Source: Paenibacillus sp. BK033
GTDB lineage: Bacteria; Bacillota; Bacilli; Paenibacillales; Paenibacillaceae
Direction of reading: 5' to 3'
Length of the DNA: 64,000 nt
NCBI RefSeq assembly: GCF_004345425.1
Contig: NZ_SLVP01000004.1
Span: forward strand, 62,001-126,000
Shown here: piece by piece, positions 24,351-33,623 of the stretch
How the letters are laid out: each line of letters opens with the position of its first letter
Position numbering within the stretch: position 1 is the first letter of the stretch
Notes under the pieces: generated by a model
The model's database searches: none
Told to the model about the DNA's origin: nothing
The model's input: the letters and a program-made list of their open reading frames with translations, nothing else
Program-made: the position numbers and the translations under genes

Positions 24351-26414
24351 ATGCGTATATCCAGCCGGTCCCGCCGAATTCTAGAGCTGCTGCTGCGGAA
24401 TGATCACGAGCTGACGGCGGCCCAAATCGCAGAAGAAATTCAGGTGAGTTCGAGAACCGTACACCGAGAGCTTGCAGCGGTCGAAGAGATCCTGCGTGCC
24501 GAAGGCGCAAGGCTGCTTAAGAAATCGGGCTCGGGCATACGGCTTCAGGGCGATCAAGCGGCGCTTGAGCGATTAGCCAGTCTCGTTACCGTATCCGAAG
24601 AGATCGAATTCTCGCCCGAGGAAAGACAACTATATCTCCTTTGCCTCCTTCTCGAGAGCGAGGAGCCGGTTAAGCTGTTCACTCTTGCGCATGAGTCCAA
24701 GGTGACCATTCCAACCGTAGCCAATGATCTGGACGATCTGGACCAATGGGTGCAAAGGTTCGGGGTTACCCTGACCCGCAGAAGGGGCTACGGGATTGAA
24801 CTTACCGGCCAAGAAGAGCAATTGCGGGAGATGATCCGTCAGATCATCAGGGACCGGTTCGAGGATACGGAGCTGATCTCCAGCCGCAACGAGCTTCCGG
24901 TTCATCCGCTTGACGGCCGGCTGCTTACGCTTGTTGGTCAATCGGAAATGGAAGCCGTCGAGAAGATCTTATGGAGCTGGGAGGAATACGGGGGCAGCCG
25001 CTTAAGCGAAAATGCCTATACGGATCTGCTAATCAGGCTGTCTATCGCGCTGCGGCGGATCCGGGCGGGCAAGACGGTTGAAGCTGCATCCGTCCCGGCA
25101 TTACGTCAGGAATCCGATGCGGTGTATTTGACGGAACGTTTAGCCGCCCTGACGGAACGGACTTTTCCGCCGGCAGAGACGGCATATATCGGCAGGCTGC
25201 TGCGTTCAGTCCAGAGCGAAGATCTATCCGTGCTGCCTGCGGATGATTTGATTTTAACCGATACGGTACGTTCCTTGATTGAGCATGTGCAGCAGGCCAT
25301 GGATGCCGAATTCAACAAAGACCGTTCTCTGCGCGACGGGCTGTTCCTACACTTGAAGGATGCCTTGCAGAGGCTGAGCGAAGGCACGAATATCCGTAAT
25401 CCGCTGCTGGATCAGATCAAGAAGGATTATGCGTCTTTATTCAATATCGTTCGCAAAGCGGTAAACCGCGTCTTTACCGATAGGGCTGTGCCGGATGAGG
25501 AAGTCGGATTCCTCGTCATGCATTTCGGAGCATCGCTGGAACGGCTGAAGCAGCTGCGGCATAATGTCCGGGCCATTCTCGTCTGTTCAAGCGGCATCGG
25601 CTCCTCCAAGCTGCTGCAGATCAGGCTCCAGAAGGAGCTGCCGGAAATTCATATCGTCGACCGGGTATCCTGGTACGAAGCATCAAGGACGGAGAAGGAT
25701 AAGTACGACCTGATCATCTCCACGGTAGACCTGCCTATCAACGGCGAGCCGTATATCAAGGTCAGCCCTCTCCTGACGCAGGCAGAGACGGACCGGTTGA
25801 GGGCTTTCGTCCAGACGGGCTTAGTCCAGAAACGGGACGGTGCTCCGACCAAGGAAGAGAAAGCGGGAAGCGAAGCCTCTACCTTCGAGCAGCTGGTCAG
25901 CCTTAAGACGACGCTCGATGAGATGGTCAGTCTGATCAGGCGCTTCGAGGTTGTGTTGATTAAGGAGAAGAGCGGAGACTTGCCGGCTATTCTGGAAGAA
26001 GCCTGCGCGCGGGAAGAGGCCAAAGGCGTGCTAACGGATGCCGGTCTAGTTGCGCAGCGGCTGATGCAGCGGGAACAGAGCGGCAGTCAGATGATACCGG
26101 GAACCGCAGTAGCGTTGTTTCATACGCGCGGGGAAGAAATCACGAGGCCGTCGTTGTCCCTATACCGATTGGACGATCCGCTTACGGTGGAGATGGCATC
26201 GCCGTCAAGGTTAAGCCATTTTTTATTAATGCTGGCGCCCCGGACCTTAACGAAGGAAGCGCTCGAGGTATTAAGCGAAATAAGCGCCATGCTGCTCGAT
26301 ACGGTCATGATTGATTTGCTCGAGGCTGGCGATGAAGCGGAAATTAAGGATTACCTAACCATACATCTTAGAATGTTTTTCAATATTAAAGCGGAAGCGA
26401 GTGACGTACAATGA
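24351..26414 (+). CDS. mtlR: MtlR, PRD-containing activator of the mannitol operon
   Basis: The protein has 687 residues. The order is a DeoR-like HTH (about 1-60, SRRILELLLRNDHELTAAQI), an Mga-like HTH, two PTS regulation domains (about 195-395), a GatB-type EIIB domain with ILVCSSGIGSSK (Cys near residue 413) and a MtlA-type EIIA domain with AVALFHTRGEE at the end. This is the known MtlR layout, in which PTS phosphorylation of the PRD, EIIB and EIIA parts sets activity. It starts 85 bp after mtlA and overlaps mtlF by 4 bp (ATGA). It activates the mtl promoter when mannitol and EI/HPr phosphate flux permit. Confidence 0.95.
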   Translation: MRISSRSRRILELLLRNDHELTAAQIAEEIQVSSRTVHRELAAVEEILRAEGARLLKKSGSGIRLQGDQAALERLASLVTVSEEIEFSPEERQLYLLCLLLESEEPVKLFTLAHESKVTIPTVANDLDDLDQWVQRFGVTLTRRRGYGIELTGQEEQLREMIRQIIRDRFEDTELISSRNELPVHPLDGRLLTLVGQSEMEAVEKILWSWEEYGGSRLSENAYTDLLIRLSIALRRIRAGKTVEAASVPALRQESDAVYLTERLAALTERTFPPAETAYIGRLLRSVQSEDLSVLPADDLILTDTVRSLIEHVQQAMDAEFNKDRSLRDGLFLHLKDALQRLSEGTNIRNPLLDQIKKDYASLFNIVRKAVNRVFTDRAVPDEEVGFLVMHFGASLERLKQLRHNVRAILVCSSGIGSSKLLQIRLQKELPEIHIVDRVSWYEASRTEKDKYDLIISTVDLPINGEPYIKVSPLLTQAETDRLRAFVQTGLVQKRDGAPTKEEKAGSEASTFEQLVSLKTTLDEMVSLIRRFEVVLIKEKSGDLPAILEEACAREEAKGVLTDAGLVAQRLMQREQSGSQMIPGTAVALFHTRGEEITRPSLSLYRLDDPLTVEMASPSRLSHFLLMLAPRTLTKEALEVLSEISAMLLDTVMIDLLEAGDEAEIKDYLTIHLRMFFNIKAEASDVQ

Positions 26415-26845
26415 GTATTTTGTCTACAGATAAGGTGAAATTGAATGCTGCGGTAAACGATAAATTCGAAGCGGTTCGCCTGGCTGGAGAGCTGTTGGTT
26501 AATGCCGGTCATGCTGATCCAAGCTATGTGGAGAGCATGGTTGAACGCGAGCAGTCCCTATCCACCTACATGGGCGGCGGCCTTGCGATCCCTCACGGAA
26601 CAAACGAATCGAAAGGCTCCATCAAGTCGACGGGCCTGTCCATCGTTCAAATTCCGGCTGGCGTTGATTTCGGCGAAGGGAATATCGCGCATCTGGTTAT
26701 CGGCATTGCGGCGGTTGGCGACGATCATCTGGACATCCTGACGAACGTAGCGATGGTTTGCTCCGACGACGACAATCTGGAACGGATCTTGAAGGCTTCC
26801 ACGGCCGAAGAGATGATCGAGATCTTCGAAAGCGGGATGGAATAA
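26411..26845 (+). CDS. mtlF: Mannitol-specific PTS EIIA component
   Basis: The protein has 144 residues. It is a single EIIA-Mtl domain with the phospho-His in GGLAIPHGTNE (about residue 63). It takes phosphate from HPr and passes it to the EIIB domain of MtlA. It overlaps mtlR by 4 bp upstream and mtlD by 1 bp downstream (TAATG), so the three are translationally coupled. Confidence 0.96.
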   Translation: MSILSTDKVKLNAAVNDKFEAVRLAGELLVNAGHADPSYVESMVEREQSLSTYMGGGLAIPHGTNESKGSIKSTGLSIVQIPAGVDFGEGNIAHLVIGIAAVGDDHLDILTNVAMVCSDDDNLERILKASTAEEMIEIFESGME

Positions 26846-27996
26846 TGAAGGCTTTGCATTTCGGAGCGGGCAACATCGGACGCGGATTTATCGGACTCCT
26901 TCTTTCGCAATCGGGTTATGAAGTTATTTTCTCCGACGTCAACCAAGCGCTTGTTACGGAGCTGCGAAAGCGCGGAGCTTACACGGTAACGCTGGCGAAC
27001 GAAGCCAAGGATCGGCTGCAGGTGACGGGCGTAACCGCCATTGACGGAACAAAAATAGACGATGTTGCGGCGGCAGTGGCGGAGGCCGATCTGGTGACCA
27101 CGGCCGTAGGCGTCAACATCTTGAAGCATATTGCGGCGGGCATCGCCCGCGGGATCGAGAAGCGGATTGAATCCGGAGGAGGCCCGCTGCATGTTATCGC
27201 CTGCGAGAACGCGATCGGCGGCAGCACCCAGCTGAAAGAGCATGTATTCGGACATCTTGATGAAGAGACGAAGGCAAAGGCAGCGAAGCTGGTTGCTTTT
27301 CCCGATGCGGCCGTTGACCGGATCGTTCCGATTCAGCATCATGAAGACCCTCTTGAGGTAACGGTTGAGCCGTTTTACGAATGGGTTGTAGACGAATCCG
27401 CGATGTTCGGGGGATACAAACCGGTTGCCGGCGTCCATTACGTACGCAATCTTATGCCTTATATCGAACGCAAATTGTTTACCGTAAACACGGGGCATTG
27501 CGCCGCGGCTTACCTGGGAAGTCTTCGCGGTTACGAGACGATCCAGCAGGCGATGGCCGATGAGGCTATCGTTCATGAAGTGAAGGCGACCTTGAAGGAG
27601 ACGGGGGCCGTACTTGTTGCGCAGTATGGCTTTGACCAAGCCGAGCATAACCAATATATCGAGAAGATTATCGGACGGTTCCGCAACGACCAGCTGACCG
27701 ACGAGGTTACCCGCGTTGGACGGTCGCCGATCCGCAAGCTGTCGCCCAATGACCGCCTTGTGAAGCCGGCTTTGCAAGCCCATGAGCGAGGAATCCAGCC
27801 CGTTCAGCTGGCAAAAGTAATGGCGGCGGCGCTTCGCTTCGTTAACGCCGATGATCCGGAAGCGGTAGAGCTGCAGCAATCGATTCATGACAAGGGTATC
27901 GGGCAGACCGTGTCGCATTATACTTCGATTCCGGAAGGTCATCCGGTATACGGGCTGATCATTGAAAGCTACGAAGCTGTTGCAAATCAGCGTTAA
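26845..27996 (+). CDS. mtlD: Mannitol-1-phosphate 5-dehydrogenase
   Basis: The protein has 383 residues from ATG 26845 (the frame is open upstream but overlaps mtlF). The N-terminal Rossmann motif is HFGAGNIGRGFIG. The middle shows the polyol dehydrogenase pattern with FPDAAVDRIVP, and the C-terminal domain contains the NTGHCAAAYLG segment. It oxidises mannitol-1-phosphate to fructose-6-phosphate with NAD+ for glycolysis. Confidence 0.96.
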   Translation: MKALHFGAGNIGRGFIGLLLSQSGYEVIFSDVNQALVTELRKRGAYTVTLANEAKDRLQVTGVTAIDGTKIDDVAAAVAEADLVTTAVGVNILKHIAAGIARGIEKRIESGGGPLHVIACENAIGGSTQLKEHVFGHLDEETKAKAAKLVAFPDAAVDRIVPIQHHEDPLEVTVEPFYEWVVDESAMFGGYKPVAGVHYVRNLMPYIERKLFTVNTGHCAAAYLGSLRGYETIQQAMADEAIVHEVKATLKETGAVLVAQYGFDQAEHNQYIEKIIGRFRNDQLTDEVTRVGRSPIRKLSPNDRLVKPALQAHERGIQPVQLAKVMAAALRFVNADDPEAVELQQSIHDKGIGQTVSHYTSIPEGHPVYGLIIESYEAVANQR

Positions 27997-28038
27997 GAAT
28001 CACGCTTGAGAAAAACAAACTTTAGTGAGGTACGCAGT

Positions 28039-29757
28039 ATGGCTAATATAATAACCGGTGTTGCCGCATCTCCCGGAGTGGCTATCGCAAAGGCATTTCG
28101 GTTCAACCATTCCCCCTATATCCCGCAGCGGCAGACGATTACGGATGCTGAGGCGGAAGCCGGCCGTTTCCGGCAGGCTATTGAAAAATCCAAAGGCGAG
28201 ATCGAAGAGATCCGCTTAAAGACCGAGCAAAGGTTAGGCGCGCAGAAGGCCGAGATTTTCGAAGCGCATCTTTTCCTGCTGGAAGACCCGGATCTTGTGG
28301 ACTCGGTGCTGGACAAAATCGCAGACGAGAAGCTTAATGCGGAATACGCTTTGCACGAAGTGACGACAGCCGTTGTCGAGATGCTTCTTGAGCTGGACAA
28401 TGAGATGGTCCGCGAGCGCGCGGCCGATGTCAAGGACGTCTCCGGGCGGGTGATGAGCCACCTGATCGGCAAGCCGTACGCTTCGCTGTCCGGCATTTCC
28501 GAGGAGACCATTATCCTGGCAGAGGATCTGACGCCGTCGGATACCGCGCAGCTCGACCTGAATTATATCCGCGGCTTTGTAACGGAGATCGGAAGCCGTA
28601 CTTCGCATTCCGCTATTATGGCGCGATCCCTTGAGATTCCCGCGATAGTAGGCGCAGGCCCTTCGGCAGCAGCCGTTGAGGATGGCGCGCTCGTCATTAT
28701 GGATGCGACGGAAGGCAAAGTGATTGCGGATCCTTCGGAGGAAGTGCTGGCCGAGTATCAGGCGAAAAAGAAGCAATACGATGAACGCAGAGTACAGCTG
28801 AAGCGTCTGGCCGAGCAGCCGTCGGTAACGGCCGATGGCGAGCATCTCGAGCTTGCGGCCAACATTGGCAGCATTGAAGACCTGGACAAAGTGCTGGAGA
28901 ACGGCGCCGACGGCGTTGGATTGTTCCGCACGGAGTTTCTCTATATGGGACGCAATACATTCCCGACGGAAGAAGAGCAGTTTCAGATTTACAAGCATGT
29001 GCTTGAGAAATTAGACGGCAAACGCGTCGTTATTCGTACGCTGGATATCGGCGGGGATAAGGAGCTTCCTTATCTGGAGCTGCCGAAGGAAAGCAACCCG
29101 TTTCTGGGACTGCGCGCGCTTCGTTTATGCCTCACGCGGGAGGACTTGTTCCGTACCCAGCTCCGGGCCTTGCTCCGGGCAAGCGTGCATGGCAAGCTGA
29201 ACATTATGTTCCCGATGATTGCGGTGCTGAGCGAGCTTCGCGAAGCGAAGCGTATCCTTGAGGAAGAACGCGCGAAGCTGGAGCAGGAAGGGGTTCAGGT
29301 GTCCGGTACGATCGAAGTGGGCATGATGATCGAAATTCCGGCAGCCGCGATTGGCGCCGATATTTTCGCGAAGGAAGTCGATTTCTTCAGCATCGGTACA
29401 AACGATCTGATCCAATACACCATGGCAGCCGACCGCATGAACGAATCGGTGGCTTATCTGTATCAGCCTTATCATCCGTCTATCCTGAGACTCGTGAACA
29501 TGGTCATCAAGGCAGCTGAACGGGCCGGCATTTGGGCCGGCATGTGCGGCGAAATGGCGGGCGACCAGACGGCCATTCCTCTCCTTCTCGGAATGGGATT
29601 AGACGAGTTCAGCATGAGCGCGGGCTCCATATTGCCCGCCCGAGAGCTGGTGGGGCAGCTGTCCAAGCCGGAATGGGCGGCTCTGGCGGAAGAAGCCCTT
29701 GCCATGAGCACGCAGGAGGAAGTCCAACAATTCGTTAAGCAAAGGAGACCACAATAA
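28039..29757 (+). CDS. ptsI: PTS Enzyme I encoded within the mannitol operon
   Basis: The protein has 572 residues from ATG 28039, which has GTGAGG ahead; upstream frame codons lack a site. The N-terminal domain carries the phospho-His in [13 protein letters not shown] (about residue 190). The C-terminal barrel has the PEP-site motifs [29 protein letters not shown] and GMCGEMAGD. It moves phosphate from PEP to HPr. The gene lies 42 bp after mtlD and overlaps ptsH by 1 bp. General ptsHI operons are usually separate and ordered ptsH-ptsI, so this pair in reversed order may be a dedicated copy; whether another exists in the genome cannot be seen. Confidence 0.95.
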   Translation: MANIITGVAASPGVAIAKAFRFNHSPYIPQRQTITDAEAEAGRFRQAIEKSKGEIEEIRLKTEQRLGAQKAEIFEAHLFLLEDPDLVDSVLDKIADEKLNAEYALHEVTTAVVEMLLELDNEMVRERAADVKDVSGRVMSHLIGKPYASLSGISEETIILAEDLTPSDTAQLDLNYIRGFVTEIGSRTSHSAIMARSLEIPAIVGAGPSAAAVEDGALVIMDATEGKVIADPSEEVLAEYQAKKKQYDERRVQLKRLAEQPSVTADGEHLELAANIGSIEDLDKVLENGADGVGLFRTEFLYMGRNTFPTEEEQFQIYKHVLEKLDGKRVVIRTLDIGGDKELPYLELPKESNPFLGLRALRLCLTREDLFRTQLRALLRASVHGKLNIMFPMIAVLSELREAKRILEEERAKLEQEGVQVSGTIEVGMMIEIPAAAIGADIFAKEVDFFSIGTNDLIQYTMAADRMNESVAYLYQPYHPSILRLVNMVIKAAERAGIWAGMCGEMAGDQTAIPLLLGMGLDEFSMSAGSILPARELVGQLSKPEWAALAEEALAMSTQEEVQQFVKQRRPQ

Positions 29758-30020
29758 TGCTATCGCAAACCTATACCGTTATCCATCCATCCGGGTTCCA
29801 TGCCCGTCCTTCGAAGCTTTTTGTTCAAGCGGCATCGGAGTTCCCTTGCAGTGTTAAGCTGATCAAAGGGACAAAAAAAGTGAACGGCAAAAGCTCGCTT
29901 GGCCTGTTAACCCTAGGTCTGGCAAAAGGCGACGAGGTTACGCTGGAAGTGGACGGCGAGCGCGAGGAAGAGGCGCTTAACGCCCTAGGCGCTATGCTGA
30001 CTAAGATCTACGAAGAATAG
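29757..30020 (+). CDS. ptsH: HPr phosphocarrier protein
   Basis: The protein has 87 residues. His15 lies in GFHARPS and is the site phosphorylated by Enzyme I. Ser46 lies in NGKSSLG, the place where HPr kinase acts in Firmicutes, so it could also join CcpA in carbon catabolite repression. AAGGAG is 10 bases ahead and the ATG overlaps the ptsI stop as TAATG. It is the last gene of the mannitol operon. Confidence 0.94.
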   Translation: MLSQTYTVIHPSGFHARPSKLFVQAASEFPCSVKLIKGTKKVNGKSSLGLLTLGLAKGDEVTLEVDGEREEEALNALGAMLTKIYEE

Positions 30021-30030
30021 CGTTCATGAT

Positions 30031-30074
30031 AGGAAGGCCCGCTGCAGCAGCTGCAGCGGGCCTTCCTTGTTTTT
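30031..30074 (+). terminator. Terminator of the mannitol operon
   Basis: AGGAAGGCCCGCTGCAG (30031-30047) and CTGCAGCGGGCCTTCCT (30051-30067) are perfect complements around a 3-base loop, followed by TGTTTTT. Confidence 0.95.
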
Positions 30075-30128
30075 ACACCGGTTACTCCGTTTCAGGAACT
30101 TGATTAAGCTTTTTCTGTTTTGATAGCC

Positions 30129-30872
30129 TCACTCCATGACAAGGCCGCCGGCAACGGGCGTGTAAGTACCCGTCAGGAACCGCGCGCCATCCCCGGCGAG
30201 AAAAGCAATCACGCCGGCTACATCCTCCGGCTCGGCTATTCGGCCAAGCGGGGTGAAGCCGCCGATCACGCGGCTCTCTTCCTCGGAGATCATGAAGGCC
30301 TCATCGGACCTGACGAATCCGGGTGCCACAACATTGGCGGAAATCCCGTAAGGGCCATATTCTTGCGCAATATACCGGGCAAAGGAATCAAGGCCTCCTT
30401 TTGCTGTGCCAAAGGCGATATAGTGCGGGGTAGGGTCCTTGCCCTCCGTGCCGGACAAGTAGATAATCCGGCCGGATTGCTGCTCCGTCATTACTCCTAT
30501 TACCGCTTTCGTTGGCTCAAAGACTGCCTTTAATTCGTTGGTCAATTCACGTTTGAAGGTTTCCCAGGAGTGCTCGGCGAAGCTGGCCGTCCCGGCTATT
30601 TGTCTTGCGCCGCATACGAGTACATCGATTCGTCCAAAGGTACGAATGACGGTCTGGGCCAGCTGTTCCATTTGCTCCTTGCTGCGGGCATCGGCCGGAA
30701 TGGCTACGGCTTCGCCACCGTTTGCCTTAATTTCGGAGACCGTCGCGGTTAAATCCCTTTCGAAATCACTCACTGCAACCTTCGCTCCCTGTTTGGCGAG
30801 CTGTATGCACGCCGCTCTCCCAATCCCCTGAGCGCCGCCTGTAACAATCGCTACTTTTCCTTGCAAGGGCAT
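30129..30872 (-). CDS. SDR-family protein with Tyr-to-Phe change at the catalytic site
   Basis: The protein has 247 residues from ATG 30872, GGAGG about 10 bases ahead. It has the FabG-like fold: TGGAQGIG at about 12-19, strand IDVLVCGAR in place of the usual IDxLVNNAG, a Ser in IIYLSGTEG, then AFGTAKGG where active enzymes have YxxxK. The catalytic Tyr is therefore Phe, the Asn of NNAG is also lost, and Lys is kept. It may be inactive as a dehydrogenase or have a new role. It starts 25 bp after the WYL regulator and probably belongs to that operon. Confidence 0.85.
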   Translation of the reverse strand: MPLQGKVAIVTGGAQGIGRAACIQLAKQGAKVAVSDFERDLTATVSEIKANGGEAVAIPADARSKEQMEQLAQTVIRTFGRIDVLVCGARQIAGTASFAEHSWETFKRELTNELKAVFEPTKAVIGVMTEQQSGRIIYLSGTEGKDPTPHYIAFGTAKGGLDSFARYIAQEYGPYGISANVVAPGFVRSDEAFMISEEESRVIGGFTPLGRIAEPEDVAGVIAFLAGDGARFLTGTYTPVAGGLVME

Positions 30873-30897
30873 AACGGGCAAACCTCCTTCAGAGTGA

Positions 30898-31860
30898 CTA
30901 TTCCTGCTCCAACCCGCCGTATTGGCACGCGATAGAGAGAGCAGTTTGCCTGATCTTTGCCGCAACCGAAGCGGGCTCAAGCACAATAACATCGGTCGTA
31001 TAATGAAGCACGTTGCGGATCAGCCAATGCTCGCTTGAGTAGGTCATGCGCACAATAAGCTGTCCGTCCGGCAGCCGTTCGATATTTTTTTCGTCGAAAT
31101 GGTCCATTACGGATAGGGCAGCCGCCGCTTTAAACTGCAGGACGACGGGAATTCCCTCGCCTGTGTCTCTTCTCCCCGGTGAATGCCACCTGTCGTTCAG
31201 CTGCTCCAGCGACTCTGTCCGTCTTGTAAAGGTGCCTGCCTGGACCTTTAATTGCCGGATCCGCGTCAGCTTGAAGATGCGAAAATCCTCCCGCAAGCGG
31301 CAATAGCCGTGAAGATACCAGGAATAATTTTTCAGGACAAGCCCCATGGGCTCGATCTCGCGCTCCTGCTCGCCGCCGGTTCTGCTCGTATAATGAAACC
31401 GGATCAGCTTACGGTCATTTACCGCCAGGCGGAGCTGGTCGTACCGCGCTTGATCCTCTTCGCTGTTCTTCCAAGGGGTGAAGTCGACCTGAATACGGTC
31501 TCCCTCACCTGTCCGGCCCTGCTCGGCCTGCGCCACCATGGCTCCGACCTTGCTCAGAAGGAGATCCATATTTGAGCGGTCATAGGCGTTTGTCGACTCC
31601 AGACCGCGAAGCGCCGTGAACAGAGCGGACAGCTCGTCAAAGGACAAGAGCTGCCGGTCCAGCCGGAAGCTGTCCATGATCTCATAGCCGCCCTCCATGC
31701 CGGTATAGGAGACAATGGGAATGCCGGCCTGACCGAGCGAATCGAGATCGCGATAGATGGTCCGCAGGGACACTTCGAGCTGGTCCGCCAGCTCCTGCGC
31801 TTGCACCCGCTTTCGATTAAGCAGCAAAATCGTAATGGCCATTAACCGTTCCAGCTTCAT
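30898..31860 (-). CDS. YafY-type regulator with HTH_11 and WYL domains
   Basis: The protein has 320 residues. It starts with a DeoR-like winged HTH (LMAITILLLNRKRVQAQELA, SLRTIYRDLDSL). The WYL domain lies at about residues 140-215, with the signature in YSWYLHGYCR, followed by a C-terminal WCX extension. WYL regulators sense nucleotide-like or other small ligands and mostly control neighbours. Here it lies between an MFS exporter (45 bp upstream) and the SDR, all on the same strand. Confidence 0.92.
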   Translation of the reverse strand: MKLERLMAITILLLNRKRVQAQELADQLEVSLRTIYRDLDSLGQAGIPIVSYTGMEGGYEIMDSFRLDRQLLSFDELSALFTALRGLESTNAYDRSNMDLLLSKVGAMVAQAEQGRTGEGDRIQVDFTPWKNSEEDQARYDQLRLAVNDRKLIRFHYTSRTGGEQEREIEPMGLVLKNYSWYLHGYCRLREDFRIFKLTRIRQLKVQAGTFTRRTESLEQLNDRWHSPGRRDTGEGIPVVLQFKAAAALSVMDHFDEKNIERLPDGQLIVRMTYSSEHWLIRNVLHYTTDVIVLEPASVAAKIRQTALSIACQYGGLEQE

Positions 31861-31905
31861 CGTTATCTCTCCTAAGCCGGCATGCCCGAGCCTGCCGTTA
31901 TATGA

Positions 31906-33420
31906 TTAATGTGCGGCCGCGTATTCTTCTCCTTCGGCAGCCGCCTCCATTTTGTCCTTCGACATCAGAAATGCCGCAACTAACGCTAATGCCGCAGGAA
32001 TCAGGCTCCAGGCAAAGGTAGCGCCAATCGAGCTCGACAGCCCTGCCGTTATCGTATCCAGAAGCTGGGGATCGACGGTCTGCCGGAATGCCGGATTCAG
32101 CAAGGAATGCGGATCGTCTAAATTCAAGCCGGCCGGAACCGCGCCATTGCCAAGCGACTCGGTAAGCTTCGAGAGCATGCTGTGGCTTTGGATAATTCCG
32201 AAGACGGTAATGCCAAGCGACATGCCAAGCGAACGGTTGAAGTTCAAGGTCGAGCTTGCCGCGCCCCGCTGAGCCGCAGGGAACGAATGAAGCACCGAGC
32301 TGCTTAATACCGAGAAGGAAGCGCCGATTCCAAGTCCGATCAGAATCATAATTCCCGTGATGAAAAGTCGAGAAGATTCTACCGTAATTTGCGAGAGCAG
32401 AGCAAGGCCTATGAGCAGGATGGACAGCGTTCCTATCATAATCGTCCGGTATTGCAGCTTCGTCATGAGGAATCCGCCGAGCGTTGCGGTGATAACCGAT
32501 CCAACCATCATGGGCAAAAGGGTCAGACCGGAGTTAGAGGCGGATCCGCCAATGACGCCCTGCACGTAGATCGGAATAAAAATCGCTGCCGTCATGTAAG
32601 CCGCGCCGCTAAGCATAGCAACCAGATTGCTTGTGGTGTACAGTCTGCTGCGGAATAAGCCGAACGAAATAATCGGTTCGGGCGCTTTTCTCTCGACCAG
32701 AACAAGCAGGAAGGCAAGCACGGCAAATCCCGCGAACAGACCGACAATTTGCGGTGAATCCCAGGCATAGGTCTTGCCGCCGAGTTCTAGAGCGAATATG
32801 AAGCAGACAACGGCTCCAACGAGCAGAATAGATCCGGCCCAGTCGATACGCTGCTTCGAGTGGGCAGCCGATTCCTTGTAGAACAAAGCGATCATCAGCA
32901 GGGCAATGAAGCCAAGCGGAAGGTTAATATAGAAGATCCACGACCAGTTGAGGTGATCGGTCATATAGCCGCCGAGCAAGGGGCCGACTACGCTGGATAA
33001 GCCAAATACCGCTCCGAACGCCCCCATCATTTTGCCGCGGTCCTTCGGGGACACCACATCAAACAAAATCGTAAACGCAATGGATACCATCGCGCCGGCT
33101 CCAACCCCTTGAACAGCGCGATAGATGCTTAGCTCGATAATGGAATGGGCCATTCCGCAGAGTGCAGAACCGATCATAAACACGATAATCCCAAAGATGA
33201 AAAACCGCTTGCGGCCGTACATATCGGAGAGCTTCCCGAAGATCGGCATACAGGCCATTTCCGCGACCATATATGCGGTAGTGACCCAGACGAATTTATC
33301 GAGTCCCCCCATCTCTCCCACGATAGTGCCGATCGCCGTAGACACAACCGTGTTGTCCATCGATGCCATTAGAATGGCCGGCAGTAGTCCTCCAATGATG
33401 GCGCCTAGTTTATTCTTCAT
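31906..33420 (-). CDS. DHA2-type MFS drug exporter
   Basis: The protein has 504 residues from ATG 33420 (AAAGGA about 10 bases upstream; a longer frame starts at 33462). The first helix reads LLPAILMASMDNTVVSTAIG, motif A is GKLSDMYGRKRFF and motif C is VFGLSSVVGPLLGG, all typical of 14-helix DHA2 exporters. The C-terminal tail is Glu/Ala rich. It is probably the first gene of the operon MFS-WYL regulator-SDR. The palindrome TGTTGACAACA at 33490-33500 lies upstream and may be an operator. Confidence 0.9.
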   Translation of the reverse strand: MKNKLGAIIGGLLPAILMASMDNTVVSTAIGTIVGEMGGLDKFVWVTTAYMVAEMACMPIFGKLSDMYGRKRFFIFGIIVFMIGSALCGMAHSIIELSIYRAVQGVGAGAMVSIAFTILFDVVSPKDRGKMMGAFGAVFGLSSVVGPLLGGYMTDHLNWSWIFYINLPLGFIALLMIALFYKESAAHSKQRIDWAGSILLVGAVVCFIFALELGGKTYAWDSPQIVGLFAGFAVLAFLLVLVERKAPEPIISFGLFRSRLYTTSNLVAMLSGAAYMTAAIFIPIYVQGVIGGSASNSGLTLLPMMVGSVITATLGGFLMTKLQYRTIMIGTLSILLIGLALLSQITVESSRLFITGIMILIGLGIGASFSVLSSSVLHSFPAAQRGAASSTLNFNRSLGMSLGITVFGIIQSHSMLSKLTESLGNGAVPAGLNLDDPHSLLNPAFRQTVDPQLLDTITAGLSSSIGATFAWSLIPAALALVAAFLMSKDKMEAAAEGEEYAAAH

Positions 33421-33540
33421 TCCATACCAGTCCTTTCTTCTCCCTAATGGATTGCTGAACAATCATCTGAGATCATCATAAGCTACCCTTGTTGACAACA
33501 GTGTGTCAGGGAAGAAAGGCTTCCTGATATATTTTTATAT

Positions 33541-33568
33541 AAAAAAAGACGCTACATCAGCAGCGCCT
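33541..33568 (-). terminator. Terminator of the phosphotransferase gene
   Basis: On the minus strand a short hairpin built on GGCGCT and AGCGTC is followed by seven T (complement of 33541-33547). Confidence 0.65.
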
Positions 33569-33623
33569 CGTGAATTTTACATGCAGAATGGACCCGTTAT
33601 GTCAATTTTGAGGGATACGCCGG

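Noticed and set aside
26725..27942. 405-codon open frame on the minus strand across mtlD
   Set aside because: It lies entirely opposite a clear mtlD gene, has no ribosome site and its product is rich in Arg, Asn and Leu without a recognisable pattern. It is an antisense shadow.
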